A stretch of 64,000 bases of DNA, taken from the NCBI RefSeq assembly GCF_900102425.1, contig NZ_FNBT01000004.1, forward strand, positions 248,001 through 312,000, given 5' to 3'. Below are positions 42,820 to 53,276 of this stretch, piece after piece. The notes under the pieces are model-generated. The model was given only the letters and a program-made list of their open reading frames with translations. It was not told where the DNA came from and ran no database searches. Position 1 is the stretch's first letter. The number at the start of each line of letters is the position of its first letter. The position numbers and the translations under genes were made by a program. The DNA comes from Blastococcus aurantiacus (GTDB taxonomy: Bacteria > Actinomycetota > Actinomycetes > Mycobacteriales > Geodermatophilaceae).

Positions 42820-45717
42820 ATGAGCCAGACGGCCGACCAGCCCAGCGTCGAGCACAGGGCGGGAGACGTACCCCCGCACCGCTACACGCCCGCGCTGGCC
42901 CAGCAGATCGAGCTCTCCTGGCAGGACCGCTGGGAGGCCGAGGGGACGTTCCACACGCCCAACCCGACCGGGCGGCTGAGCGAGGGCTTCGAGCGGGTCG
43001 CCGACCGGCCGAAGTTCTTCGCGATGGACATGTTCCCGTACCCCTCGGGCGCGGGGCTGCACGTCGGCCACCCGCTGGGCTACCTGGGCACCGACGTCAC
43101 CAGCCGCTTCCGCCGCATGGACGGCGACAACGTGCTGCACCCCATGGGCTACGACGCCTTCGGCCTGCCGGCGGAGCAGTTCGCCGTCCAGACCGGTCAG
43201 CACCCGCGGGTGACCACCGAGGCCAACATCGCCGCCATCAGCGCGCAGCTCCGGCGGCTGGGCGTCGACCACGACCAGCGCCGCACCTTCGCCACGATCG
43301 ACCCGGGCTACTACAAGTGGACCCAGTGGATCTTCCTGCAGATCTTCGGCTCCTGGTTCGACGAGGACGCGAACAAGGCCCGCCCCATCGAGGAGCTGGT
43401 CACCGAGCTGGACGCCGGCACCCGCGAGCCCGCCGCCGGCACCAACCCCTCGGGCCGGCCGTGGGCGGAGCTGGACGAGCGCGAGAAGAAGACCGTCGTC
43501 GACGCGCACCGGCTGGCCTACCTGAACGAGGCGCCGGTCAACTGGTGCCCGGGGCTGGGCACGGTGCTGTCCAACGAGGAGGTCACCGCCGACGGGCGCT
43601 CCGAGCGCGGCAACTTCCCCGTGTTCCGGCGTCCGCTCAAGCAGTGGATGATGCGGATCACCGCCTACGCCGACCGGCTGCTGGCCGACCTGGACAGGCT
43701 GGACTGGTCGGACTCGCTGAAGCTGATGCAGCGCAACTGGATCGGTCGCTCCACCGGCGCGAAGATCCGGTTCGCGTGTTCCTCCCGGGCGATCGAGGTC
43801 TTCACCACCCGGCCGGACACGCTGTTCGGGGCCACCTACATGGTCCTGGCACCGGAGCACCCGCTGGTCGGCGAGCTCACCGCGGACGCGTGGCCCGACG
43901 GCACCGACCCCCGCTGGACCGGCGGCGCGGCCACCCCGGCCGAGGCCGTGCGCGAGTACCAGCGGCAGGCCTCCCGGCGCTCGGAGCTGGACCGCCAGGA
44001 CGCCGGCCGCGAGAAGACCGGCGTCTGGCTGGGCGTCACCGCGGTCAACCCGGTCAACGACCGCGAGCTGCCGGTGTTCATCGCCGACTACGTGCTGACC
44101 GGCTACGGCACCGGCGCGATCATGGCGGTGCCGGGCGAGGACCAGCGCGACTGGGAGTTCGCCCATAGATTCGGCCTGGGCATCGTGCCCACGGTCGAGC
44201 GCCCCGAGGGCTTCGACGACGCGAGCGGCGCGTACACCGGCCCCGGCCGGATGATCAACTCCGCCAACGACGAGATCTCGCTGGACGGGCTGGACAAGGC
44301 CGCGGCGATCGCGAAGGTGACCGAGTGGCTGGTCGCCCACGGCGCCGGCGAGGCCACCACCACCTACAAGCTGCGCGACTGGCTGTTCAGCCGGCAGCGC
44401 TACTGGGGCGAGCCGTTCCCGATCGTCTACGACGAGGACGACCGCCCCGTCGCCGTCCCCACCTCGATGCTGCCGGTGCTGCTGCCGGAGGTCGACGACT
44501 ACTCGCCGAAGACCTTCGCCGACGACGACGCCGACTCCGCACCCGAGCCCCCGCTGTCGCGCGCGACCGAGTGGACGACGGTGGAGCTGGACCTGGGCGA
44601 CGGCCTGAAGAAGTACCGCCGCGAGACCAACACGATGCCCAACTGGGCCGGTTCGTGCTGGTACTACCTGCGCTACCTGGACCCGGGCGACGACGAGCGG
44701 ATGGTCGACCCCGAGCTGGAGGCCTACTGGATGGGTCCCCGCTCCGAGGGCGACACCGGTGGCGTGGACCTCTACGTCGGCGGCGTCGAGCACGCGGTGC
44801 TGCACCTGCTGTACGCCCGGTTCTGGCACAAGGTGCTGCACGACCTGGGCCACGTCTCCAGCGAGGAGCCGTTCCGCCGGCTGGTCAACCAGGGCTACAT
44901 CTCCGCCTACGCCTACACCGACGAGCGGGGCTTCTACGTGCCCGCCGCCGAGGTCGTGGAGAAGGACGGCCGGTTCCTGTTCGAGGGCAAGCCGGTCAAC
45001 CGCGAGTACGGGAAGATCGGCAAGAGCCTCAAGAACATGGTGACGCCGGACGAGATGATCGGCGCCTACGGGGCCGACACCTTCCGCGTGTACGAGATGT
45101 CGACCGGCCCGCTGGAGCAGTCGCGGCCCTGGGAGACCAAGGCCGTCGTCGGCTCGCAGCGGCTGCTGCAGCGCATCTGGCGCGTGGTGGTCGACGAGCA
45201 GACCGGTGCCGTGCGGGCGGCCGACGACGGCCGGCCCGCCGAGGCGACGCTGCGCGCCCTGCACCAGGCCATCGACGGCGTCCGCGACGGCTACACCACC
45301 CTGCGGTTCAACATCGCAATCGCCCGCATCACCGAGCTGACCAACCACCTGACCCAGGCGTACGGCGCGTCGTCGCCGGTGCCGCGGTCGGTGGTGGAGC
45401 CACTCGTGCTACTGGTCGCGCCGCTGGCCCCGCACCTGGCCGAGGAGCTGTGGGCCCGGCTCGGCGGCGAGGGCTCGGTGGCCTGGGCGCCCTTCCCGGT
45501 CGCCGACCCGCGCTGGCTGGTCGAGGACACGGTGCAGGTCGCGGTGCAGGTGAACGGGAAGGTGCGCTCCCAGGTGAGCGTGCCGGCCGACGCCGACGCC
45601 GCCGCGCTGGAAGCCGCGGCCCGCGCGGACGAGAAGATCGCCGCCTACCTCGACGGCGCGACGGTCCGCCGCGTCGTCGCCGTCCCCGGCCGGCTGGTCA
45701 ACTTCGTCCTCGGCTGA
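42820..45717 (+). CDS. leuS: Leucyl-tRNA synthetase
   Basis: LeuS charges tRNA-Leu. The 965-residue class I enzyme has the HIGH-type motif HVGH at residues 81-84 ([12 protein letters not shown]), the CP1 editing domain with [20 protein letters not shown] and [20 protein letters not shown], and KIGKS at 732-736 as its KMSKS motif, the form common in actinobacteria. The C-terminal part ends in [15 protein letters not shown]. An actinobacterial insertion is visible around residues 195-215. It is preceded by the leucine leader and attenuator, so expression should rise when charged tRNA-Leu is scarce. Confidence 0.97.
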   Translation: MSQTADQPSVEHRAGDVPPHRYTPALAQQIELSWQDRWEAEGTFHTPNPTGRLSEGFERVADRPKFFAMDMFPYPSGAGLHVGHPLGYLGTDVTSRFRRMDGDNVLHPMGYDAFGLPAEQFAVQTGQHPRVTTEANIAAISAQLRRLGVDHDQRRTFATIDPGYYKWTQWIFLQIFGSWFDEDANKARPIEELVTELDAGTREPAAGTNPSGRPWAELDEREKKTVVDAHRLAYLNEAPVNWCPGLGTVLSNEEVTADGRSERGNFPVFRRPLKQWMMRITAYADRLLADLDRLDWSDSLKLMQRNWIGRSTGAKIRFACSSRAIEVFTTRPDTLFGATYMVLAPEHPLVGELTADAWPDGTDPRWTGGAATPAEAVREYQRQASRRSELDRQDAGREKTGVWLGVTAVNPVNDRELPVFIADYVLTGYGTGAIMAVPGEDQRDWEFAHRFGLGIVPTVERPEGFDDASGAYTGPGRMINSANDEISLDGLDKAAAIAKVTEWLVAHGAGEATTTYKLRDWLFSRQRYWGEPFPIVYDEDDRPVAVPTSMLPVLLPEVDDYSPKTFADDDADSAPEPPLSRATEWTTVELDLGDGLKKYRRETNTMPNWAGSCWYYLRYLDPGDDERMVDPELEAYWMGPRSEGDTGGVDLYVGGVEHAVLHLLYARFWHKVLHDLGHVSSEEPFRRLVNQGYISAYAYTDERGFYVPAAEVVEKDGRFLFEGKPVNREYGKIGKSLKNMVTPDEMIGAYGADTFRVYEMSTGPLEQSRPWETKAVVGSQRLLQRIWRVVVDEQTGAVRAADDGRPAEATLRALHQAIDGVRDGYTTLRFNIAIARITELTNHLTQAYGASSPVPRSVVEPLVLLVAPLAPHLAEELWARLGGEGSVAWAPFPVADPRWLVEDTVQVAVQVNGKVRSQVSVPADADAAALEAAARADEKIAAYLDGATVRRVVAVPGRLVNFVLG

Positions 45718-45722
45718 TTCCT

Positions 45723-45765
45723 GCTCTTCCGCGGAAAGGCGGCCCGCTCTTCCGCGGAAAAGCGG
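45723..45765. repeat. Tandem palindrome pair, copy 1
   Basis: Two palindromic units with the core CTCTTCCGCGGAAA begin at 45723 and 45746, a 23-base period. The second is nearly the same as the units at 55.2 kb. The pair sits 6 bases after the leuS stop and before the GNAT gene, so it could act as a terminator. Confidence 0.75.
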
Positions 45766-45790
45766 TTGTCCGGGGCGGTAGAACGGGGAG

Positions 45791-46822
45791 ATGACCATCT
45801 CTGCGGTCCGGCTCGTCGGGATCGGGCCGGACGACCCGTCCTTCGCGCAGTGGTGCGGCGTCTGGGCGGCCGCCGAGCTCCTCGACCGCCCGGACGAGGC
45901 GCCCCGGCCTGCGCCTGAGCACGTGGTCCTCGGCCGGGAGCTGGTCGGGCCCGGCGGCTCCCGGGGCGGCACGCACCGCGCGGCGCTGCTGGGGGACGAC
46001 GTCGTCGGCGCGCTCCGGCTGATCCTCCCGCTGCGCGACAACACCACGGTGGCCTTCGTCGACCTCGTCGTGCACCCGGCGCACCGGCGGCGGGGCATCG
46101 GCGGGGAACTGCTGGCCGAGGCCCTGCGGCTCGCGGCGGAGGCGGGCCGCACCGAGCTGATCGCCGAGGTCGACGAGCCGGTGACCGACACGGCCGGCCG
46201 GGCGTTCGCGCTGCGGCACGGCTGGACGTGCGACCTGCTGGAGACCCGCCGCGACCTCGTGCTCCCGCCGGACGAGGCGCAGCTCGCCGCCGTGGAGGCC
46301 GAGGCCCGGCAGGCGTCGGCGGGCTACGAGCTGGTCACCTGGCGAGGCTCGGTGCCGGACCCGCTCCTCGACGACCGGGCGTTGCTCGAGCAGCGCATGA
46401 GCACCGACGCCCCGCACGGCGACCTCCCCGTGGAGGAGGAGCGGTGGGACGGACGGCGCGTTCGCGAGATCGAGGCCATGAACGCGGCGCGTGGGCGCAC
46501 GGTGCTCGCTGCAGGGGCGGTGCGCGACGGCCGACTGGTCGCGTTCACCGAGCTGCACGTCTCCGTCTCCCGGCCCGAGCACGCGCGGCAGGGCTCCACG
46601 CTCGTGCTGCGGGAGCACCGGGGGCACCGGCTGGGCGCGCTGGTGAAGGCCGCCACCCTCCGGGACCTCGCGGCGGCCTTCCCGCACACCCGGCGGATCA
46701 CGACCTACAACGCCGAGGACAACCTGCCGATGGTGGCGGTGAACCGGGCGTTGGGCTTCGAACCCGCCGGGCACCTGTCGATGTGGTCGCTGCGCGTGGG
46801 CGCGGGCAGCCGGCCGGGATGA
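45791..46822 (+). CDS. Tandem GNAT acetyltransferase
   Basis: The 343-residue protein has two GNAT domains. The first (residues 1-160) has the acetyl-CoA loop VHPAHRRRGIGGELLAEALR near residues 97-116. The second (about 180-335) has VLREHRGHRLGALVKAATLR and the terminal ITTYNAEDNLPMVAVNRALG followed by a FEP block. This double arrangement is that of MshD-like proteins; MshD itself makes mycothiol, but the sequence here is closer to the generic tandem GNAT group, so the substrate is left open. It ends 9 bases from the convergent lipB gene. Confidence 0.87.
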   Translation: MTISAVRLVGIGPDDPSFAQWCGVWAAAELLDRPDEAPRPAPEHVVLGRELVGPGGSRGGTHRAALLGDDVVGALRLILPLRDNTTVAFVDLVVHPAHRRRGIGGELLAEALRLAAEAGRTELIAEVDEPVTDTAGRAFALRHGWTCDLLETRRDLVLPPDEAQLAAVEAEARQASAGYELVTWRGSVPDPLLDDRALLEQRMSTDAPHGDLPVEEERWDGRRVREIEAMNAARGRTVLAAGAVRDGRLVAFTELHVSVSRPEHARQGSTLVLREHRGHRLGALVKAATLRDLAAAFPHTRRITTYNAEDNLPMVAVNRALGFEPAGHLSMWSLRVGAGSRPG

Positions 46823-46831
46823 CCCGCCCGG

Positions 46832-47491
46832 TCAGCCGGCGGACGCGGGCACGCCGGCCAGCACGGCCCGCATCGCCTGCTCGACCGGGTCGATCGCCTC
46901 GGCCACCGGGACGTCACGGCCGAGCTCGGCCGAGAGCGAGGTGACACCGGCGTCGGGGATGCCGCAGGGCACGATCGACCCGAAGGCGCCCAGGTCGGGA
47001 TCGCAGTTCAGGGCGAAGCCGTGCATGGTCACGCCGCGGGCGACCCGGATGCCGATGGCGGCGACCTTGCGCTCCGGCCGGACGCCCCGGCCCGGCTCGT
47101 CCGCGGGCAGCCACACGCCGCTGCGCCCCTCGACCCGGCCCGCGGTCACGCCGAGCGCGGCGCAGACGTCGATCAGCGCACCCTCGAGCCGGCGTACGTA
47201 GGCGACGACGTCGACGGGGTCGGGCAGCGCGACGACCGGGTAGCCGACCAGCTGGCCGGGGCCGTGCCAGGTGATCTTCCCGCCGCGGTCGACGTCGACC
47301 ACCGGCGTGCCGTCGGCCGGCCGCTCGTGGGCCTCGGTGCGCTTGCCCGCGGTGTAGACCGACGGGTGCTCCAGCAGCAGCAGCGTGTCCGGCCCCTCGC
47401 CGGACACCCGCCGCGCGTGCACCTCGCGCTGCATCTCCCAGGCCCGCTCGTACGGGACGACGCCTGCCCGGATCACCTGCAGTTCGCTCAC
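46832..47491 (-). CDS. lipB: Octanoyl-[ACP]:protein N-octanoyltransferase
   Basis: LipB moves octanoate from acyl carrier protein to lipoyl domains, the step before LipA. The 219-residue protein has [35 protein letters not shown], the catalytic Lys in [20 protein letters not shown], and the catalytic Cys in [14 protein letters not shown]. The GTG at 47491 is the best start ([10 protein letters not shown]). Its order relative to the TIGR01777 and sucB genes matches M. tuberculosis Rv2215-Rv2217, apart from the flavoprotein and kinase genes lying between. Confidence 0.96.
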   Translation of the reverse strand: MSELQVIRAGVVPYERAWEMQREVHARRVSGEGPDTLLLLEHPSVYTAGKRTEAHERPADGTPVVDVDRGGKITWHGPGQLVGYPVVALPDPVDVVAYVRRLEGALIDVCAALGVTAGRVEGRSGVWLPADEPGRGVRPERKVAAIGIRVARGVTMHGFALNCDPDLGAFGSIVPCGIPDAGVTSLSAELGRDVPVAEAIDPVEQAMRAVLAGVPASAG

Positions 47492-47531
47492 CGGCCCAGC
47501 GTAGGCCCGCAGGGTGCGCCGGGCCCGTCCG

Positions 47532-48681
47532 TCAGGCCGACGTCGCGGAGTCCGGCCGCAGTCGGCGCAGCACCGCCCGGGCGGTGCGGGCACCGCTGGC
47601 CATGGCGCCCTGGATGGACGGGGTGTCGCGGTGGTCGCCGCAGACGAAGAGCCCGCCGCCCAGGTCCACCGGACGGCGCAGCTCCAGCGGGGGGAGCGCG
47701 GCGGGCTGGGCGCCGGTGACGGTGACGCTGGTCAGGTGGGAGAGGTCGGTGGTCGCGACGCCGTGCGCGCGGGCGACCTCCTCGCGTGACGGCGCTGTTG
47801 ACCAGCTGCCCGTCCGGCCGGCCCGGCACCAGCAGCGGCTCGTCCCACGGCGAGGCGGGGAGCACGTGGAAATGGGTGGTGACCTGCCGAGGTGCGGAGG
47901 CGGTCACCGACGGGAGCAGGCCGGCGGCGGTGCCGGGATCGGTGGCGACGACGACGGCGTCGGCGTCGATGCGGCCGGACGTCGTGCCGACCACGCCGTC
48001 GGCCACCTCGGTGACCCGGCAGCCCAGGTGCACCGTGCCGGCCGGTAGCCGGTCGGCGAGCTGCTGCCCGATCGACTGCATGCCGCGGGCAGGCAGACCG
48101 ATGCGCCCCCGGACGAAGCTGCGCCAGAGCAGGTCCAGGTAGCGGCTGGAGGTCTCGAGCCGCTCCTCGAGCAGCGCCCCGGCGAGGAACGGGCGCAGGA
48201 AGCGCTCCAGCACGACGCCGCCGGCGCCCGCGCTCCAGCGCCTCCTCCGCGGTGCGTTCCGGGGCTCGCAGGAGCCGGTCGACGGGGAGGTAGCCCGCGC
48301 GCACCGAGAAGGCCGCGAGCGCCGCTTTCTGGGGAAGCGTGCCGATGGGAGCGGCCGCCGTCGCGCCGATCGACGTGGGCCTGCTCCGCGGGTCGAGGAC
48401 GCGGTGCGAGCGGTCGTCGACCCAGACACGGGCGCCGGTGAGGAACCAGCCCAGCTCGAGGGCGGCCGGGTCGAGATCGGCGACCCGCGGATAGCCCGTG
48501 TTGAGCACCTGGAACCCGCGGTCGAGGAGGAAGCCGTCGATCCGGTCGGTCGTCAGCCGGCCCCCGACGTGCTGTGCGCCTTCCAGGACGCGACGTCGCA
48601 GCCGGCGGCCGCCAGCCGGGTCGCCGTCGACAGGCCGGCCAGGCCCGCACCGATCACCACGACCTCTGCGCGCGCCGGCAT
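47532..48681 (-). pseudogene. FAD-dependent amine oxidase-like flavoprotein, three frameshifts
   Basis: Joined across three frame changes, this encodes a 384-residue NAD(P)/FAD oxidoreductase. The start is EVVVIGAGLAGLSTATRLAA (dinucleotide fold), then HVGGRLTTDRIDGFLLDRGF, VLERFLRPFLAGALLEERLE, ATDPGTAAGLLPS, and C-terminal [16 protein letters not shown]. Breaks lie near 48590 (one base missing), 48231 (a CG or GC pair missing) and 47784 (a CG pair missing). The encoded blocks are otherwise well conserved, so recent inactivation or sequencing error in GC runs are both possible. Intact relatives are uncharacterised phytoene-desaturase-like flavoproteins. Confidence 0.8.
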
Positions 48682-48769
48682 CGTCACCACGCCAACGTAG
48701 CCAGCGGGGCGGCCGGCCACCTGTGGACAACCGGGACGGCGCCCGGCCGGTTCTGCCTAGGGTCCGGGC

Positions 48770-50334
48770 ATGCCTGCAGCCGAGCCGGTCGCCGCACCTC
48801 CCGTCGTCCCCGGGTACACGGTCCAGGAGCTGCTCGGCCGGGGCGGCTCGGGCGAGGTGTGGCGCGCGGTGCCGCGCCGCGGCGGCCCGCCGGTGGCGGT
48901 CAAGGTGCTGGTCGAGGGGGAGCCGCAGCGACAGGCCCGCGAGGCCGCGCTGCTGGGGGAGCTCGACCACCCGCACCTCGTCCGGCTCGTCGAGGTGGTG
49001 CACCAGCCCCGTCGCGGCGGGGTGACCCGGGTGGCCCTGGTGCTTGACCTGCTGGAGGGCGGCAGCCTGGGCGCGCTCCTCGCGGTGCGCGGCCGGCTCA
49101 GCCCCGGCGAGGTGGTGACCGTGTGCGCCCCGGTGGCCGCGGCCCTTGCCCACGTGCACGCCCACGGCGTCGTCCACGGCGACCTGTCCCCGGGCAACAT
49201 CGTGTTCACCGCGGAGGGCCGCCCGGTCCTCACCGACCTCGGCGTCGGGCGGATCATCGGGGAGACGGCGGCCGCCGAGGTCACCCCCGCGTACGTCGAC
49301 CCGGCGGTGGCGCGCGGGAGCGCACCGGGGCCGGCTTCCGACGTCTTCGGCGTCGCCGCGGCCGCGTTCCACGCGCTCACCGGCATCGCGCCGTGGAACG
49401 CCGCCACGCCGGCCGACACGCTGGTGGTGGCGGCGCACGGCCACCTGCCCGACCTCGCCGAGCTGGCTCCCGACGCCCGCCCGCGCTGCTGGAGGTCATC
49501 GGGCGCGGGCTGTCGCCGGACCCGCACGAGCGCGGGTCGGCCGCCGCCTTCGCCCTCGACCTCCGGCACGCCTGCCGTCCGGAGCCCGTGGCCCTGACGC
49601 CGGGGGCGGTGCCGGGCGCTGGCGCCGACCCGCGGACCGAGCTCACCCACGTCGTGCCGGGACGGCGGCCGAGGCCCGCCCCGGTCGTGGTGGAGGCACC
49701 CGGTCGGCTGGACCGGTGGCGCGCCGTCCTGGCCGACCGCACGCCTGCGATGCCGCTGCGCGTCCTGGCCGGGACGGCGACGGCGGTCCTGGTCCTGGCG
49801 GTCACCGCGTGGCTCGCCGTGCGCTGGGGGAGTGGTGAGGACCCGGGGACGACCGTGGCGGCGGCCACCGCGCCGGCGTCGGCCTCGCCCACGCCGGCAC
49901 CGGGTGCCGGGCCGCCGCCGGAGGACGCGGGACCGGTGACGGCGGCTGACTGGTCGGCCGTTGTCGCCGAGTTGTACCGGGTCCGGGCGCAGGCGTTCGC
50001 GGCCGCGTCGCCGGAGCTGCTCGGCGGCGTGTGGGTCGACGGCAGCCCGCAGCGGGCCGCCGACGAGGCGCACGCCCGGAGCCTGGCCGACGCCGGGGAG
50101 CGGCTGCGGGGCTTCGCCCCCACGGTGGCGGACGTCGCGGTGGTGTCCCGGTCGCCGGAGCGCGTGGAGCTGCGGCTCTCCGACGGCTGGGACGCCTACG
50201 ACGTCGTGGCCGCCGACCGGCCCGACGAGGCGCCGGTGCGGACGGAACCCGCTCGCGCGGTCACCCCGGTGCGGGTGGTGCTGGTACCCACCCCGGCGGG
50301 GTGGCGGCTGGAGAGCGCGCAGCGCCTGGGCTGA
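48770..50334 (+). pseudogene. Membrane-anchored Ser/Thr protein kinase, frameshifted
   Basis: The N-terminal kinase domain is well formed: LLGRGGSGEVW (ATP loop), VAVKVL with Lys45, VVHGDLSPGNIVFT with the catalytic Asp, and LTDLGVGR in place of DFG. The frame breaks near 49481 (one base missing after LAPDAR), and continues as ALLEVIGRGLSPDPHERGSA, a juxtamembrane stretch, one helix (VLAGTATAVLVLAVTAWLAV), and an extracellular NTF2-like region of about 120 residues. Both parts look conserved, so the break may be a recent mutation or a sequencing error. The extracellular part could be a ligand sensor. No PASTA repeats. Confidence 0.8.
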
Positions 50335-50344
50335 GGGGGCTCAC

Positions 50345-51253
50345 TCAGCTGCGGCCCAGCGCCTTCCGCAAGGTCGCCTCGAGGTCGGTCCCGGTGAAGA
50401 CGTAGCCGGACTCGAGGAGCTTCGCCGGAACCGCCTGCTGGCCGCCGATGACGCTGGCCCGGCCGAACTCGCCCAGCCCGGTGGAGACCGCGAAGGCGGG
50501 CACCGGCAGCGGTGTGGGCCGGTGCAGCACCTTCCCGAGGACGCGGGTGAACTCGGCGTTGGTGACCGGGCCTGGGGCGGTGAGGTTGACCGGGCCGGAG
50601 ACGTCGGCGGTGAGCAGGTGGCGCATGGCACCGATCTCGTCGTCCAGGGCGATCCAGGGCCAGTACTGCTTCCCCGACCCCAGCCGGCCGCCCAGCCCGA
50701 GCCGGAAGACCAGCCCGAGCACCTTGACCAGCATCGCGCCCGGGCCGAGCACCAGGCCGGTGCGCAGCAGGACCACCCGCACGCCGGCGTCGGCGGCCGC
50801 GGCGGTGGCCGCCTCCCACCGGACGCACAGCTGGGCGAGGAAGTCCTCGCCGGGCGGGGCGTCCTCGCGGATCTCCCCGGGGCCCGTGTCGCCGTAGTAG
50901 CCGATGCCCGACGCGTTGAGCAGCACCCGTGGCCGCGACGGATCGGCGGTCGCGGCGGCGGCGAGCGCCTGGCTGATCGTCGCCGTCGCGTCCAGCCGGC
51001 TGTTCACCAGCTCGTGCCGGTAGCCCCGGGTCCACGGACGGGGCCGGATGGGGGCGCCGGCGAGATTGATCACCGCGTCGACGTCGCTGAGCACGGTGGG
51101 GTCGATCCTGCGGTGCTGGGGATCCCAGCGGTGCTCGTCGACGGTGCGGGGGGTACGCCGCACCAGCTGCAGCACCTCGTGACCCTCGGCGCGCAGGGCG
51201 GGCACGAGTGCGCCCCCGATGAGGCCGGAGGCTCCGGCCACGGCGATCTTCAC
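50345..51253 (-). CDS. TIGR01777 family NAD-binding protein
   Basis: This 302-residue SDR-like protein of the TIGR01777 (YfcH) family starts KIAVAGASGLIGGALVPALR and has DAVINLAGAPIRPRPWTRGY, LLNASGIGYYGDTGPGEIRE, RTGLVLGPGAMLVKVL and YWPWIALDDEIGAMRHLLTA. Members are putative NAD(P)-binding epimerase-like proteins of unknown activity; the Rv2216 homologue lies beside dlaT and lipB as here. It follows the sucB terminator but in the same direction, so it probably has its own promoter. Confidence 0.9.
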   Translation of the reverse strand: MKIAVAGASGLIGGALVPALRAEGHEVLQLVRRTPRTVDEHRWDPQHRRIDPTVLSDVDAVINLAGAPIRPRPWTRGYRHELVNSRLDATATISQALAAAATADPSRPRVLLNASGIGYYGDTGPGEIREDAPPGEDFLAQLCVRWEAATAAAADAGVRVVLLRTGLVLGPGAMLVKVLGLVFRLGLGGRLGSGKQYWPWIALDDEIGAMRHLLTADVSGPVNLTAPGPVTNAEFTRVLGKVLHRPTPLPVPAFAVSTGLGEFGRASVIGGQQAVPAKLLESGYVFTGTDLEATLRKALGRS

Positions 51254-51281
51254 GAGCTACCTCCTTCGGTCCCCCCGGACG

Positions 51282-51319
51282 CGATCAGGGCCTCGGCTTG
51301 GCAGCCGAGGCCCTGATCG
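51282..51319 (-). terminator. sucB terminator hairpin
   Basis: A perfect 17-base stem (51282-51298 with 51303-51319) with a four-base loop starts 9 bases beyond the sucB stop codon on the minus strand. Confidence 0.88.
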
Positions 51320-51327
51320 AGGTGCTG

Positions 51328-53232
51328 TCAGGCGAGCCCGAGCTCGCCGTGGAACTGGCCGGACTCCAGCCGCTCCTTCACCGTGGTGAGGAACCGGGCC
51401 GCGTCGGCGCCGTCGACGATGCGGTGGTCGTAGGTCAGCGCGAGGTAGGCCATCGAGCGGACGGCGATGACCTCGCCGAGCTCGTCGTCCTCCATGACCA
51501 CCGGGCGCTTGACGACCGAGCCGACGCCGAGGATGGCCACCTGCGGCTGGTTGATGATCGGCGTGTCGAACAGCGCGCCCCGGCTGCCGGTGTTGGTCAG
51601 CGTGAAGGTGCCGCCACCGAGCTCGTCCGGGGTGATCTTGTTGGACCGCGTGCGCTCCGCGAGGTCGGCGATCTTGCGCGCGAAGCCGCCGAGGCTGAGA
51701 TCGCCGGCGTCGTGGATGACCGGCACCAGCAGACCGCGCTCGGTGTCCACCGCGACGCCGAGGTTCTCGGTGTCGTGGTAGGTGACGGTGCCCGCCTCCT
51801 GGTCGATCGAGGAGTTCACCGACGGGTGCACCTTGAGCGCCTCGACGGCGGCCTTGGCGAAGAACGGCAGGAAGGACAGCTTGACGCCCTCGCGGGCCTC
51901 GAAGTCGCCCTTGGCCTGCTGCCGCAGGTGCGCGATGCGGGTGACGTCGACCTCGACGACGGTGGTGAGCTGCGCGCTGACCTGCAGCGACTCGACCATC
52001 CGCTTGGCGATGACCGTCCGCAGCCGCGACATCTTCTCGGTGCGGCCCCGCACGGAGGTGTCGGGCGTGGCGGCCGGCGACGGCTTCCGCGCGCCACCGG
52101 CGGCCGGCGCGGCGGGCGCCGCTGCAGCCGGGGCCGGCGCGGAGGCCTTCTCCGCGGCGGCGAGGACGTCCTGCTTGCGGATCCGGCCACCGACACCGCT
52201 GCCGGTGACCGAGGAGAGGTCGACGCCGCGCTCGGCCGCGAGCCGGCGGACCAGCGGGGTGACGTAGCTGCCGCCGCCGTCGCCACCGGAGGACTGCTGC
52301 TGGCCGGCCTGCGGTGCCACCTGCGGCGGCGGCGCGGAGGTGGGAGAGGCAGCCGGCTGGGCGCCGCTGGCGCCGTAGTCGCCACCGGGCTGGGCGGTCG
52401 CCGTCGTGGCCGGCTTGGCCTCGGGCGCGGCCTGTGGCTTCTCCTCGGCCGGTGCCTGCTGGGGGGTCTCCTGTGCGGGGGCCTCCTGCGCGGGGGCCCC
52501 CTGCTCGGGTGCCTCCTGGGCGGGCGCGGCCGGAGCGGGGGCGGAGCCGCCGCCCGACCCGGAGCCGATGACCGCCAGCTGCGCGCCGACGTCGACGGTC
52601 TCGTCCTCGTTCACGGTGATCTCGAGCAGCGTGCCGCTCACCGGGGCGGGGATCTCTGTGTCGACCTTGTCGGTCGAGACCTCCAGCAGCGGCTCGTCGG
52701 CGGTGACCTCGTCGCCCACGGCCTTGAGCCAGCGGGTGACGGTGCCCTCGGTGACGCTCTCGCCGAGCGCCGGCATGGTCACCGGGGTGCCCTCACCGCC
52801 ACCGCCACCACCGCCGGAGCCGCCGTCGGCCGGTGCGGCCGGGGGCTCCTCCTGCTGCGCTGCGGGCTCCTCGGACTCGGACGAGCCCGGTCCGGCGTCC
52901 TCGACCTGCTCGGCAGGGGACTGCGGGGTGGTGTCGGCGTCCTCCGCGGAGGCCGGGGGAGCGGCCTGGCCGCCGCCGTCCCCGCTTCCGTCGCCGTCCC
53001 CACCGATCACCGCGAGTTCGGCGCCGACGTCGACGGTCTCGTCCTCGGCCACCAGGATCTTGGTCAGCACGCCGGCGGCGGGCGAGGGGATCTCGGTGTC
53101 GACCTTGTCGGTCGAGACCTCGAGGAGGGGCTCGTCGACCTCGACCTGCTCACCCTCCTGCTTGAGCCATCGGGTGACCGTGCCCTCGGTGACGCTCTCG
53201 CCCAGGGCGGGCATGGTGACGGACGTCGGCAT
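51328..53232 (-). CDS. sucB: 2-oxoacid dehydrogenase E2, two lipoyl domains
   Basis: This 634-residue dihydrolipoamide acyltransferase has two N-terminal lipoyl domains (lipoyl Lys43 and Lys189, each in [10 protein letters not shown]), long Ala/Pro/Gly linkers, a peripheral-subunit-binding domain ([20 protein letters not shown] near residues 345-364) and a catalytic domain ending in [14 protein letters not shown] with the catalytic His and Asp. In mycobacteria the orthologue DlaT serves pyruvate dehydrogenase and peroxidase systems; sucB is the older name. LipA and LipB encoded in this window would lipoylate it, and lpdA just upstream encodes the E3 partner. Confidence 0.95.
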   Translation of the reverse strand: MPTSVTMPALGESVTEGTVTRWLKQEGEQVEVDEPLLEVSTDKVDTEIPSPAAGVLTKILVAEDETVDVGAELAVIGGDGDGSGDGGGQAAPPASAEDADTTPQSPAEQVEDAGPGSSESEEPAAQQEEPPAAPADGGSGGGGGGGEGTPVTMPALGESVTEGTVTRWLKAVGDEVTADEPLLEVSTDKVDTEIPAPVSGTLLEITVNEDETVDVGAQLAVIGSGSGGGSAPAPAAPAQEAPEQGAPAQEAPAQETPQQAPAEEKPQAAPEAKPATTATAQPGGDYGASGAQPAASPTSAPPPQVAPQAGQQQSSGGDGGGSYVTPLVRRLAAERGVDLSSVTGSGVGGRIRKQDVLAAAEKASAPAPAAAAPAAPAAGGARKPSPAATPDTSVRGRTEKMSRLRTVIAKRMVESLQVSAQLTTVVEVDVTRIAHLRQQAKGDFEAREGVKLSFLPFFAKAAVEALKVHPSVNSSIDQEAGTVTYHDTENLGVAVDTERGLLVPVIHDAGDLSLGGFARKIADLAERTRSNKITPDELGGGTFTLTNTGSRGALFDTPIINQPQVAILGVGSVVKRPVVMEDDELGEVIAVRSMAYLALTYDHRIVDGADAARFLTTVKERLESGQFHGELGLA

Positions 53233-53276
53233 CGGGGCAGGACTCCTTCGGTGGCGCTGGCAGGTGGGTGTGCGGG

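Noticed and set aside
42684-42820. T-box riboswitch upstream of leuS
   Set aside because: No AGGGUGGNACCGCG-type T-box core or specifier loop; the Leu-rich open frame and simple terminator fit attenuation better.
44325-45794. 489-residue plus-strand frame inside leuS
   Set aside because: Arg/Ala/Gly-rich alternate frame of leuS with no conserved motif.
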